The notes below the pieces were generated by a model. It was not told the origin of the DNA, ran no database searches, and was given only the letters and a program-made list of their open reading frames with translations. The translations under genes and the position numbers were made by a program. 64,000 nucleotides of DNA. Origin: Chondrus crispus. Its lineage: Eukaryota; Rhodophyta; Florideophyceae; Gigartinales; Gigartinaceae. The stretch is taken from contig NW_005179012.1 in assembly GCF_000350225.1 (NCBI RefSeq), positions 62,001 to 126,000 on the forward strand, in the 5' to 3' direction. Below are positions 52,877 through 63,700 of the stretch, piece by piece. Numbering within the stretch: position 1 is the first letter of the stretch; each line of letters begins with the position of its first letter.

Positions 52877-53942
52877 GTGCCAAAGCCAGATCAGCCTCCT
52901 TGTCTAACTGCAGCGCAGCTTCTAGTTCCCCGTATAGCATCTGGAATGACAAGTTATGGGTTGCCACTCGGCTTAACGGTTCACGAGACCAACCGTATCC
53001 AACTGCAGCGTTCCTTAGGAACTCGATCTTGTGTGAGTCCCTGCGATGTGATGGTGGTACCTGACGCGATAGTTTCGTTATTAGCTTATATATTTTAGCT
53101 AATGCTGTTGATATTTCAAAGCCTTCCTTAACGAAGTTTGAAACACGTAGGGAGTTTAGATAGTTCTTCACCCTTGTCTGACGCACAGGTGAATTGTATT
53201 CTTGATTCACCATATCTACCGCCTGCTGGTAACTTTGAGCATACATCTGAACACGTTCCAGATAGAATCGCTTAGCATTCTTCGAAAGAAGGTTGTGGAG
53301 AAACTGGAATTTTTGCTGTTGTGACAGTCCATAGTCGCGAGATATTTGCGAATACTCGTCGACATAATCCATCCAGCATTCTCCAATATCACCGGAGAAC
53401 TTGGAGCTCTTCAGCCTCATGGCGACATTATGAGCTAAGCGAGTCAGGTTCGCAGCACTGCTGTCGAATGAACCACCACTTTCTTCAGTTACTGGTCCTG
53501 AACTATGTGGAGGTGGATCATCATTCCGTAAACCAGGTCGCACTCGTCGCCCCGATGCTATTATGAGCTGAGCCATTTCAACTGCTGCAGCTCTATCCTC
53601 AGCATCATCATAAATGCCATGTGCTAGAGTCATGATTACTCTTCTGGAAGAGTGTTGTGTTAAAGCTGCACCACGCGCGTTTAGGAAATTTCTCAATTCG
53701 ACCCAAACTGTCGGCATGTCACATATTTCTTTCGAGAATAAGTGTGCAGGAGGAAAGAGTTCGGCAATGGCCTCTCGTAGCAAACTCCCTATCAGGCTCG
53801 GATCCAAAGATCTCAAGGCAACAATAAAGCCCTTTTGAGTACTGGTCAACGATGATAATGCCGCATCCGATATATTTTTCATGAACGTCGGGCGATCAGC
53901 AGGTTCGGATGGGTCGTCACTAGGTTGACCAGTTTGCGACAT
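52857..53942 (-). CDS. Copia-2 Gag
   Basis: 361 residues from the ATG at 53942 (MSQTGQPSDDPSE), intact. The central helical block KFSGDIGECWMDYVDEY, then LLSKNAKRFYLERV, resembles the capsid part of Copia Gag. A short acidic linker comes earlier. The zinc knuckle is not here but at the start of the Pol frame, so an RNA-binding Gag needs the frame change. It ends HCWT and TAG at 52857-52859, where the bases ACCTAGG allow a +1 shift into Pol. Confidence 0.85.
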   Translation of the reverse strand: MSQTGQPSDDPSEPADRPTFMKNISDAALSSLTSTQKGFIVALRSLDPSLIGSLLREAIAELFPPAHLFSKEICDMPTVWVELRNFLNARGAALTQHSSRRVIMTLAHGIYDDAEDRAAAVEMAQLIIASGRRVRPGLRNDDPPPHSSGPVTEESGGSFDSSAANLTRLAHNVAMRLKSSKFSGDIGECWMDYVDEYSQISRDYGLSQQQKFQFLHNLLSKNAKRFYLERVQMYAQSYQQAVDMVNQEYNSPVRQTRVKNYLNSLRVSNFVKEGFEISTALAKIYKLITKLSRQVPPSHRRDSHKIEFLRNAAVGYGWSREPLSRVATHNLSFQMLYGELEAALQLDKEADLALARDHCWT

Positions 53943-55159
53943 TACGATTTCAGTTCAGGCGAAGCAGACTATGGAGAAAGTGTGCACCAGTACTAATCAG
54001 CTGTAAAATTCTTGAGTCTTGTTCTTGAAAACTTGAAGGGTACTCCGACCCTAGGCGGCCAGTCCAACCTACTGGCAAAGGCCTTTAGGGTATACGACCC
54101 TCGGCGCGGAGTCCGCCCCACTCCGGAGAGGTGGCCGTTTCAGCAGTCTAAACAAACACAGGCCCTGCGTTTGCTGGCTATAACTTCGTTCGGGATATCC
54201 ACCGAGTTTATCAGTTGATAAACCAAGGCCGGTCCTTACCCTATAGAAGTGTTCACCTTGACGTTCCAAGCAGCCACAGACAACCAACAGTAATGTCAAT
54301 CCAATCCCCTTACCGAGCAACCGACGTAGTGTTCCTGTTAGTCTTGATAAATTGACGACCGATCTCCAGGATTGGGCTACTTTTGCTTAAGCCACCAACG
54401 TCCCCACGCAATGCAGCGATTAGTCGGATCTCAGATTCGAGTGCAGCCTACTCCGAAGAGGACACTATACTGGGCGCGGGGTTTTAACCGTTCGGTCACT
54501 ATTCCCTGGAACGTTGTTGTCTAGCACAGTCAATGCGTGAACAAAGATTGCTATTCAAGAGTATCCTGCATAACAGTACCACTGGGTGCCCAGGGCATTA
54601 ACTGTTCCAGCGCCAGGTGCCAATACACCAGCCACGCGAGACTTGTTAGGTCCCTGCTCGCTTTTTGCGAGATCACGCAAGACGAAGATTTCGGCGAGCC
54701 GTAGCACCAGATCCAATGAGAACTATCAATAAACTTGAACAGGAATCACGACGAGTTTTAGAAGTGTTTGAGTGACCAACAGCCTTTGGGCGGGTGTGTG
54801 CTGTGACGAGTGTCACGGCAACTGCAGTTCGGGAATAAGCAGTGAGGTAGAGTTGTGCTGCGTCGAGAGGCGGAGCGGTATCGAGCCCGAAAGGCAGGAC
54901 GGTGCTGGGCTGGAAATGCGGACCGGAGCAGATCACAGAAGACGAGGCAGCCCCGAGCGGGAGGAGGGGCGGTGCCGAGCGACAGGAGAAGCGATGCCGA
55001 GCGACAGGAGGAGCGGTGCCGAGCGAAAGAAGCGGCGGCGGTTCCGGGGGAGAGAGAGGCGGGGCGATGCCGAGCGAGAGAGGCGGAGTGGTGCCGAGCG
55101 AGGAAGGCGGAGCGGTGTAGGGCGGGAGGTTGGTAGTAAACACAGTACTTACTAATTAG
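53943..55159 (-). other. Copia-2 leader between 5' LTR and gag
   Basis: 1.2 kb without a convincing gene. The part at 54850-55135 is a degenerate GC-rich tandem array of about 20-base units (GGCGGAGCGGTGCCGAGCGA and variants) that opens frames on both strands. These I regard as by-products. No primer site was identified. Confidence 0.6.
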
Positions 55160-55334
55160 TGTCGTACACTGTGAGACTCTGTTCACTACAGGCCTTCGAC
55201 CGGCCTGTTTCTTCCTTTGGCGCTGTCCGTCGGCGGAGAGTGCGCAAAAAGAGAAGAGGTTTCTGCAAAAAGAGTCGTCGGTGAGCGAGCGGCGGTCGCA
55301 AGCCAGGGACGAACTCACTTTATTAGGAGCTGGA
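55160..55334 (-). repeat. Copia-2 5' LTR, inner part
   Basis: 175 bp matching 48856-49030, with one visible difference (A for G in the CTGTTCGCTACAGG word). Confidence 0.9.
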
Positions 55335-57351
55335 CAAGTGGGCTCCGTGCGCGCTTCGCGCGCCAAGCCAAGTCCCTTCCTCCTCCGCTCCTCGTTCTGC
55401 ACACTCTGTCGTTCCCCGCCCCGCTGCTCCCCCTCCCTCTGCGCTAACTCTCCCGTCTTCTCTCCGGTCTTTGTCGCCCCTTGCCCCTTCGTCCAGCCAC
55501 ACGTTTCTCGCCCCTGCGCGTCGCGCCCGGTCCGCGCCGCCGCCCTCTGCGCCGCCGCCCGCCTGTGTCGCCTTCCCCCCCGGCCGCGGTTCGGTCCCTG
55601 CAGCCCGCAAACATGGTCAGCGCCGCTGCCCTCCACGCCGCCGCTCGCTTCCGCCTAACACTGCTACCTGGCGACGGCTCCCGGCACCCACCCGCCTGCG
55701 CGCGCCCTCCTGCACCGCCGGCTGCGACACCTGCCCGGCTCGCAGCGACCACTTTCCCCGTTCTTCGCACCTCCGTGATGCGTGCAGCCCGCGCCGCCGC
55801 CCTCCGCGCCACCGCTCCCACCACTACCTCGGCCGCCCCTTCCCAAGCGCACCCGTCCACCACGTCCCCGCGCCGCAGGCACACCCCGCCCACCAGCCCG
55901 CAGAACGTCTCTGCCACGCCCGCGTCCGTCCGCCCCGCCACTGCCACCCACCGCGCACGTCGCCCGCCACATCTCGCCGCGCACGGCGCTCTTCGCCGCG
56001 TGCTGCCCGCTCATGTTGCGCAGAAGCTCCACGCAGCTCGCTACCACGCGCGCTTTGCCCGCCCGCCGGTCCAGCAGAGTCTCCGCCGCCGCTTGGAACC
56101 GCTTTGCGTGGAGCTGCATGCACACTGCGTCCGCGATCTCGCGCGCACGCCCGTCCCACCCGCCGCACTCGCCCACCACGGTGTCAACGCCTGCCTCCGC
56201 TGCTACCCGGCACACCACGTCCGTCACCGTCTCTGAGCAACACAGTTAGCGCCCGCTCGCCGTCGCGCCTCCCCCGCCCCCCAACACGCGCGCCCGGTTG
56301 AAGCCCGCTCGCCGTCCCGCCTCCCCCGCCCCCCGGCACGCGCGCCTGGTTGAAGACCCTTGTAGTACTCCACGCCGTCCACCTCTGGCCCGGTCCGCTC
56401 CCGCGCCCTTCGCTCCCCCACGCGCACGCGCGAGTGTGGTGATCCATGCCGCCCTGCCTCGGCGCCCCCCACCTACCCTCCCCCACCGTCCCCATCGCTG
56501 CCCCAGCCCACCTCTCCTCCACGTCATCGCCGCACACCCAAAACCGCCCTCCGCCCACCATCATCTTGCAGCCCACCGTCCCTATCGCCGCCCGTCGCCG
56601 CCCAGGCCCGCACTTCCTCGTCGCCGCGCATCCACATCCGCCCCCCAAAGTCAGAGCACCACGCGCTGCGCAACTCCGCCTTGAAGAATTCCGGCCCCCC
56701 CACGCACAGCCCCCCGCGCACCACCGCCCCGCTCACGTCGCCACGAGCCTCCGGTATTTCGGGCAGCCCCGTGTCTCACGCGTCCGCCCCCCTGTCGTAC
56801 GCGTCCATCTACCACACCGCCGTCACGTGCTCGCAGTGCCCGCCCCAGTTCCGCCCACAATGTAGATCCGCGTGGCGCGGTTTAAACGGATCCGGGCTAG
56901 AATTTGTAGTGTACTGTAGCGCGGCCGCGCTCGGCAGTCCGCACAGTTATTTTAATTTTAAAATTTGACTTGTCGCCACTTGTCAGCCTGTACTGTAGTG
57001 GGGCCCCGCCCCGCAGTCCGCACAGTAATTTTAATTTAAAATGTTACACTTGTCGCCGCTTGTAGCGCGGCCGCGCTCGGCAGTCCGCACAGTTATTTTA
57101 ATTTTAAAATTTAACTTGTCGCCACTTGTCAGCCTGTACTGTAGTGGGGCCCCGCCCCGCAGTCCGCACAGTAATTTTAATTTAAAATGTTACACTTGTC
57201 GCCACTTGTCACCGCCACGTGTCCCCGTGGCGGCCTGGCCTGCGGCCAGGCCCCGCCCGTGGCTGCCACTTGTCACGGTAGCGCCAATGGCAACGCGGGA
57301 GCGCAAGGACATACAGACACACACACAGACAACGATTTTAGTAGTTGTAGA
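55335..57351 (-). mobile_element. GC-rich Helitron-like insertion carrying gene fragments
   Basis: A 2017-bp block splits the Copia-2 5' LTR with no target duplication; removing it restores the LTR. On the minus strand it starts TCTACAACTACTAAAATCG and ends ACTTG, with a hairpin (GCGCGC-GAA-GCGCGC) 14 bases before the end, and it sits between T and T. These are features of Helitron/Helentron-type elements, although the end is CTTG and not the canonical CTRR. Inside, the minus strand has coding-like text. VTDVVCRVAAEAGVDTVVG (56227-56171), reached through a possible intron acceptor with a CTAAC branch site, leads to CVELLRNMSGQHAAKSAV, an armadillo-like pattern. AETFCGLVGGVCLRRG lies further on, and WCSDFGGRMWMRGDEEVRAW near 56630. 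No replication protein is encoded, so it is non-autonomous. Confidence 0.55.
56915..57206 (+). repeat. Two copies of a 146-bp unit with GC/AT blocks
   Basis: Units 56915-57060 and 57061-57206 are nearly identical. Each alternates a GC-rich block (GCGGCCGCGC or GGGGCCCCGCCCCGC) with an AT block (TTTTAATTTAAAAT type) and the word ACTTGTCGCC. Confidence 0.9.
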
Positions 57352-57483
57352 AAGTAGTAGAAGTTGATTGAATCGCCTGAAAATAAACTCAAATAAAAGA
57401 CTAAACGGAACCAAGCGAGCACGATATTCTAGCCATCTATTGTCAAGAATATGAGAGTGCATTCCTACCCCGTCACCATTACA
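57352..57483 (-). repeat. Copia-2 5' LTR, outer part
   Basis: 132 bp identical to 49031-49162. It is followed by the target duplication GCCAT. Confidence 0.92.
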
Positions 57484-57847
57484 GCCATCACTCATGCTTT
57501 GTATCTTCACTACGGACTCAAGTCTAATCAAGCATTTCTGTTATTAGTGGCTCTCGAGCCGTCGCATTGACTTCCTCCTTTCTCGCAGCTATAAATGCCA
57601 GCCTACACTTTTTCAGATGTCCAATTGCATCATCGGCCCTGCCTTTTTCCGCCATAGTCTATTACCTCGAATAGCAACTGCATAATAACTTTCCGTGGCG
57701 GCAGTGGCTCTCGGGCAGTACGTCCATCCAACTGCCTCTCTGGAGACCCTTCATTTTTGGCTCAAAATGCGTGCCACCCGCAGAAGGGTAGCACTATATC
57801 GGAGCTGGCACTAACAAAGATGGCACTATATCGCGACCCCCCCTGTA

Positions 57848-58713
57848 CCCGACTATATCTACCGTAGTACAGTATTATAGTGCACCGCGTACAGTACATA
57901 CCCAAGGGTAGAGTGCAGCACTGGCGGATAGGCGAAGCAAGCAGCACCCTTTCCAAAATGCCAAAAAGGCGCCTCGTATCGAAGGAGGCCTCTTGCTCCT
58001 TTTTTCTCATTTCTATGTTCTTCTACGGCATTTAAAAGATCAAAGCCTGCCGAGTACTGGTACCGTTCTAGTTGACATTATCTGAAGCATTAAAAGTGCT
58101 TTCTTCGGATTGTGAGGGTGCAGATTTGCATCAGTTTGAGTTCAGTCGTGGAGTTACAGATAGAGTTGGGGAGGGTGCGTATCTTTTAGGTCTGTCGAGG
58201 ACGTGATATCTTGTACGGAAGGTGACTGTCTTTAGATGAGCCTTTCTGCGGGACTCGAACCCGTGCGCCACAGTATAGTATTGTGCGCGAGAAGGAACCA
58301 TCAAGCAGGCGTCTATTCTGCTCCGGGTTGACCGGTGGGGTGTTGAAAACCTTTGAGAAAGCTCGAAAAACGAGGCAGTGAGAAGACAGGTAGCACGTCA
58401 CGACAATGAGGTGATTTTCATGTGATTTTCATGTGATGTCAACATATTAAGCAGGGATGCGCTCGACCGAAGAATCGCATATGGGTGGTACACCAGGAGC
58501 AGTAAAATTACACGTTTGGGACATCATGGGATACAGGGTACAAGATTGCGGTAGATTCGAGAAGCTCTGTGCTGCAAACCGTTGCCGGGGCGAGAATTTT
58601 GCAAGATTTCACCGTGACTGCACCGTTTGGTTGGCCTGTGTGACATGCCTCAATCTCGCATTTCCGCTCTCCGGCCATCAAGCATTCGTGCTGGTGCCAG
58701 CATAGTGCCAGCA
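57848..58713. other. Intergenic
   Basis: Several TACAGTA-type words near 57865-57900. A B-box-like GGGTTCGAGTCCC occurs on the minus strand at about 58249-58261, but no tRNA folds around it. Confidence 0.45.
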
Positions 58714-58920
58714 CTAACCGTTCGGATATGCTTGAACGCAGGAAGCCTTTTCCCCCGGCCGTGTTTGCTTTGGTTCCGCCCCATACTTCTTCAACCTCAT
58801 ACTATCAACCCCATACGCCGCTAATCCTTCGGTGACATCACCAAAGAAAACCGCAATACCTTCGTTGAGCCATTGTATAAGCGTATCGGCAATGCGTTTG
58901 TTTCGACCTCTGTCTTTCAT
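58714..58920 (-). CDS. Small hypothetical ORF, divergent to the DUF1295 gene
   Basis: 68 residues from the ATG at 58920 (MKDRGRNKRIADTL). The text IQWLNEGIAVFFGDVTEGL is amphipathic and Gly-containing, followed by YGVDSMRLKKYG. It does not look like random translation, but I recognise no family. Its start lies 65 bp from the start of the plus-strand reductase, so the two could share a short two-way promoter. It could instead be one exon of a longer protein, since the frame is open further upstream. Confidence 0.35.
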   Translation of the reverse strand: MKDRGRNKRIADTLIQWLNEGIAVFFGDVTEGLAAYGVDSMRLKKYGAEPKQTRPGEKASCVQAYPNG

Positions 58921-58985
58921 CGTCGAATTCGATTGCGCATACAACGCCTTCAAGTTCTCGGCCTGTATCCCACAGAGAACGCAAC

Positions 58986-59960
58986 ATGGCCAATCCACTC
59001 GATGACCGTCTCCTCACCTTAACAGCCATCATCACCGTGGTCTTCCAGTTTTCATTCTTTCTTATCACCTATTTCCTTCGCTTCGACAAGGTCACCGACT
59101 TTGCGGGTACCACAAACTTTCTCATCCTGGCTGTCGTCACGCTGACAGTCGGCGGTGCCTACCAGACCCGTCAGATCGTCATCAGTACTTGCGTCTTCAT
59201 CTGGGGGACCCGTCTCTGCGCCTTTCTTCTCTACCGCATCATTCTCTGGGGCGAGGATCGCCGTTTTGATGACAAACGAGAAAACTTAGGCCAGCTCGCC
59301 ATCTTTTGGTCTCTACAGGCTGTCTGGGCCTGGACCGTCTCCCTACCGGTCACAATTGTCAACTCCAAGCCTGTCACCGACTCGCTAACGGCGTTGGATT
59401 ATGTTGGATGGATCATTTTCGCATGCGGCGCACTTTTAGAGGCTGTCGCTGATCAGCAAAAGCTACGGTACAAGCAGTCGGAGGCGTCGAAAGACCGCTG
59501 GACAGATGTCGGAGTCTGGGCCTGGTCGAGGCATCCCAACTTCTTCGGGGAAATGTTAGTGTGGTGGGGCTTGTACATGTCAGCGTTGAACGATCTCAGG
59601 GGTGCGGAGCACGCGGCGATAGCTGGGCCGATTTTCATCACGCTGCTGCTCATGTTCGTGTCTGGGATTCCGATCTTAGAAAAGTCGGCCGATGGAAAGC
59701 ATGGGAACAAGGAGGGGTATGTCATTTATAAAAAACGAACGAGTGTACTCATTCCGTGTCCTCCGGTGCTGTATGTCAAGCTACCGGAAATCCTCAAGGC
59801 GACATTGTTGTTGGACTTCAAGTTGTACAACCCAGGGGGAAAGTCGGAAAACGACGAGATGGTGACGGACCCAAAAGCGAATGAGTCGACATCGCTGGTC
59901 GACTTCGAGAAGAGAGCTTCGGGAGAGAGGAGCGCTGCAGCACAAATTATTAATGTTTAG
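58986..59960 (+). CDS. DUF1295 / steroid 5-alpha-reductase-like membrane protein
   Basis: 324 residues from AACATGGCC. Several hydrophobic segments span residues about 10-230. The conserved core is RRFDDKRENLGQLAIFW (about 97-113), DQQKLRYK, then VWAWSRHPNFFGEMLVWWG (about 176-194), the signature of DUF1295 and related NADPH-dependent steroid/sterol reductases and methyltransferase-like membrane enzymes. The end of the fold reads YVIYKKRTSVLIPCPP (about 247-262). A polar tail of about 50 residues follows. It is likely located in the endoplasmic reticulum or another inner membrane. The substrate is unknown; a sterol or a fatty acyl chain is plausible from the family. Full length, no intron. 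Confidence 0.92.
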   Translation: MANPLDDRLLTLTAIITVVFQFSFFLITYFLRFDKVTDFAGTTNFLILAVVTLTVGGAYQTRQIVISTCVFIWGTRLCAFLLYRIILWGEDRRFDDKRENLGQLAIFWSLQAVWAWTVSLPVTIVNSKPVTDSLTALDYVGWIIFACGALLEAVADQQKLRYKQSEASKDRWTDVGVWAWSRHPNFFGEMLVWWGLYMSALNDLRGAEHAAIAGPIFITLLLMFVSGIPILEKSADGKHGNKEGYVIYKKRTSVLIPCPPVLYVKLPEILKATLLLDFKLYNPGGKSENDEMVTDPKANESTSLVDFEKRASGERSAAAQIINV

Positions 59961-60769
59961 ACGGGTTCGGGAGCAAACGACAAGGAGGGGGGGAAGGTGG
60001 GAGTAAGGTACGTGAGCTGTGGTTTCCGGGCGCATGTGCCGTGAACAGGCGGTTGCGGGTGCAACAAGCAGTTTGAAAAGCGGTGCACGGTATGGTAAGA
60101 TGTTGTACAATAGCCCATGCACGTTCTGTACTAATGTTCTTGATTAACAAAAACAGATATTGGAGTACTAACCTGCAAGGGCCTGTGACGCGGGTTGAGT
60201 CGCGAGCGAGTCGCAAGACGGCGGGAGATGCTCAGCTGCCTGCAGCTCAAGCTGCGCAGGTTGCTGATAGTGGAAGTGGCAATCTGGGGATAGGGCGGCA
60301 GTGTGCAAGCTTGCTTGATGATAAAGCCAAAGATGCGATATGGTGCCGCCGCAGCGCTTTTTACGACATCCAGAGAAGGCTTGCATGTCAAGGCACCAAG
60401 CCCCATCTTATTGAATTTCCATAATATTTCGCTGCATGCCTGGTGCTGATTTGATCCCTCTCAGATGCCCCCCCCCCCGCTGCCCCTCTTTGATCGCCCT
60501 CTACTACCCCTCAGAACCCAACCCCCCCGCCCCCCCCTCCCCCCCCGTCTCCAACGTTTCCTCCGCCAGACCCCTCTCGAACTCCGCCTGATCCATCCTC
60601 TTCCCCTCAACTGCTCCCTTCAATTTACCCTTCCAACCCTTTCCAGTCCCGCTTAGACGTTCTCTGCTGGCCGCCCCTCTAGTGCCTCCCTTGCGCATCT
60701 TCTTGCAAGTGACCCCTCCCCCCCGGCCCTGTTCTCTCCCATCCCTTACGCTTCCTTATTCAACTCAAC
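59961..60769. other. Intergenic, promoter side of exportin-7
   Basis: A CT-rich stretch with a run of ten C at 60469-60478 and further C runs to 60750 comes before the exportin-7 start. Short frames on both strands at 60083-60424 have no recognised family. Confidence 0.5.
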
Positions 60770-63700
60770 ATGACCACTACCACTGACTCACCCGGCAACG
60801 GCTTCGCCTCGATCCCAAATGATCTCGACGGCATTGAACGCTTGTGCGAGCAGCTCTACACGGCACAAGACTCGACCATTCGCAAACACGCAGAGAGCGT
60901 TTTGTTTCCACTCTCAACCAATCCTAGACATCTTTCACAAGGCACCATGATCTTGGAAAATGCAAAGGTTCGTCTCTTGCTTGTTTTGTTCTTCTCCTTC
61001 CACAGTTGCATCCGCGGCTCTACTCACTTTCGTCTCTTGTAATTATCTGCAACGTGCTCTAACCCCTGTCGAAATTTCTGGATGACGCATCTACATCACC
61101 TTTCGTTTCCATCTGTCCACAGGGACCCTATGCCCAAAAATTCGCGGGTTGGGTATTGACTAAGCTCGTCACAACATATTGGGCCCAGATTGGCGTTGAA
61201 GAACGCGTTCAGCTGCGCAACTACGTCCTCAACTACCTTGCCAACCGAGGACCAATGCTTGAGCAGTTTGTCCGAATCGAACTCAACACCCTCCTCAGCC
61301 GCATTACCAAGTTTGGATGGTCCGACGGCGAAGCTCATCGCACCATCGTCGACGACGTCAGTCGCTTCTTGGATGCCTCAGAGGAGCATTGTGTTATTGG
61401 CCTGCAAGTGCTCTCGCGATTAGTTTCTGAGATGAACACCGTTCCTCCTGGCATCAGAAAAACATTTTCGCACTCCCAGTCCCGCAAGATTGCAATTTCA
61501 TTTCGCGATCTGCTCTTGTTGAAGATCTTCAAGATTTCTATCGCCACTCTCAACAAATTATCCTTGCCTCCGGCCCATTCGAAGCTCCGTGCGAATGGCG
61601 TGGATCTTGCTCTCAGCTGCTTGTCTTTTGATTTTATTGGAAGTAGTATTGACGAGAGCAGCGAAGATATCGGCACCTTGCATCCGCCTATTGCTTGGCA
61701 TGTTGTCGTCGAGGACCCCACAACAGTCAAACTCTTTCTGGACATTTATCTAGCACTCTGCGTATCCAACACGGTAATATCGAAGAAGTGTCTAGAGTGT
61801 CTGGTTCAGTTGGCTAGCATGCGTCGCACACTTTTTGCAACGGACGAGCTGCGCATTCTGAATATTCGCCGCCACATGCGAGGAACCTTGGATATCCTCA
61901 GCACGCGCGTTGGTCTAGAAGATCATGATAATTATCATCACTTCTGCCGGTGGCTCGCACGCCTCAAAGTCAACTACCAGCTGGACGAGATTATTAACCT
62001 GGATGTTTATCGTCAATGGATTGAACTCGTCTCACAATTCACCCTCCAATCTTTAGCGTCCGATTGGAGCTGGGTGGGAAACAGCCTTTTCTATCTTCTC
62101 TCATTGTGGTCTCGACTCATTGCCGCGAAGCCATACCTGAAGAGCGGAAAGGAAGCCTACCTCGACGGATACGTATCTAAGATTGTGGAACAGTATATCA
62201 CCACCAGGTTAATGGCATTAGAGCAGTTGGATGATGGTGATGAAGAGGATGAAGATATCACAGAGCATCTGGAAGCAATTCCTTCCATTTTCCGGCTACA
62301 ATACGAGAAATCAGGGGCATTCATCTCGTCGGTCATGGATCCTTTACTTGAAAATTACAAGGCTTTCGCAGCGAGTGGTGGTGTTGGCGCAAATCCCGCC
62401 GAAGTCTCAAAATTGGAACGAGAACTCGCCTGGTTAACCCGAGTGATCGCGGCCGTAGTGAGTGGCCGACTAAACGCGTCTAGCTCTGAAGCACAAGAGC
62501 TCACCGACGGCGAAGTAAGTTCTCGAGTGTTTCAGTTGATGGTACACACTGTGTCTGCGGACAATGCAGCCCGTATGCGACCTGGTATCACGCCAGATAC
62601 ACTTGCGACGCCAGCAGGCAGAGCGCGAAATACGAAAGGTGCCGTCGCACTAGATGCTGCAATTGTGGATTTCACGCAAGCGTTCCGTAGAGCATATATT
62701 GGTGAGGAAGCTGTAGCGACCAGCAAGGTCTATGTGAGAATGGCTGAGAGGTTAGGTATGAACGACCACTTGATTGTTCTTGACGTGGTGGCGGCTAAGA
62801 TTGCGTGTAATTTGCGCAGCTACGGAGTTGTAGACGGCCAACGGATTATTGGCAAGTCCTTGGGCCTCCTACAAGACCTCGCTGCGGGATACAGTAGTAG
62901 TCGCCTCCTTTGTAAGCTCGCAACTATCCGCGAGATGATTACAAGTCATGATGAGGACAACTTTCCTTTTATGAAAGGACCAGACTCTCTCATGGGACGG
63001 AATCGCACAACGTTTTACCAAACCATTTTACGGATTCTATTCTCAAGCGGTGGTTCTAGCTTTGATTCAGAGGCGGAATTTAATCGTTTCATGGAGCCAC
63101 TAAGAACTAAGCTAGACGCTTTGGCTGCGTTACCCAGCAAAGATGCCTTCCGCAATGACCAAACTGTCAAGAAGGCCGTCCTAGGGGTCCTTCGTGACAT
63201 TCGAGGCGTCATCCAGACAATGTCCAATCGCAAGACGTACGGACTCTTCTTCGAGTGGTTCTATCCGAAATACACACCTGTCATGCTGAAGATCTGCGAA
63301 GTGTTTTCGGAGGCCGGTGTCTATGAAGTCACGACAATCTTATTGAAGTTTTACGCAGAGTTCATTTACAACAAGTCGCAGAGGATAATTTTCGACAGCT
63401 CCTCACCAAATGGTATTCTACTGTTCCGGGAGACTTCAAATATCCTGGTTACATACGGGACTCATACGTTGCAAAACTGGGAGAGAATTGGTGGAGCAGA
63501 AGGAGCAAAAAGCAGATCCATGGATCCTTATCGTGTGATGTATAAGGGCAACTGGGTTTCCATGCTTTTGTTTGCACGCGCACTTGGTGGTAACTACGTC
63601 AACTTTGGAGTATTTTCCTTGTATGGCGATCCTGCTCTACAAGACGCAATGGCGATCTGCTTCAAGATTATTTCCGTTATTCCGCTCGACCAACTTATGG

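Larger units (their letters stand above)
48856..57483 (-). mobile_element. Ty1/Copia retrotransposon Copia-2, 5' LTR interrupted
   Basis: Flanked by GCCAT (48851-48855 and 57484-57488). The 3' LTR is 48856-49162 (307 bp, TG...CA). The 5' LTR is 55160-55334 plus 57352-57483, split by a 2.0-kb insertion. I see one base difference between the LTRs in 307. The order gag, protease, integrase, RT, RNase H is that of Copia. Immediately inside the 5' LTR the minus strand reads CTAATTAGTAAG, which is not a usual tRNA-end primer site. Confidence 0.93.
48702..57845. mobile_element. Small mariner-like TIR element, filled by Copia-2
   Basis: Inverted ends CAG, a G run, then TCGCGATATAGTGC lie at 48702-48727 and 57823-57845. 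The G run is 10 on the left and 7 on the right. TA dinucleotides flank both (48700-48701, 57846-57847), as for Tc1/mariner. The inner motif CGATATAGTGC recurs inverted within each end. Without Copia-2 the element is only about 0.5 kb. A 43-codon frame (MAEKGRADDAIGHL) on the minus strand at 57519-57650 is the only coding hint, so it is non-autonomous. Confidence 0.8.

Noticed and set aside
54758-55636. 292-residue minus-strand frame across the Copia-2 LTR
   Set aside because: It crosses LTR, leader minisatellite and insertion and consists of low-complexity text.
55444-56865. Long GC-rich open frames on both strands as complete genes
   Set aside because: Frames overlap on opposite strands because GC-rich DNA has few stops. 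Only parts of the minus-strand reading have protein character, and these break off, as expected for captured fragments.
58230-58320. tRNA gene on the minus strand
   Set aside because: A good T-loop/B-box (GGGTTCGAGTCCC) is present, but no acceptor stem or D arm pairs at the right distance.
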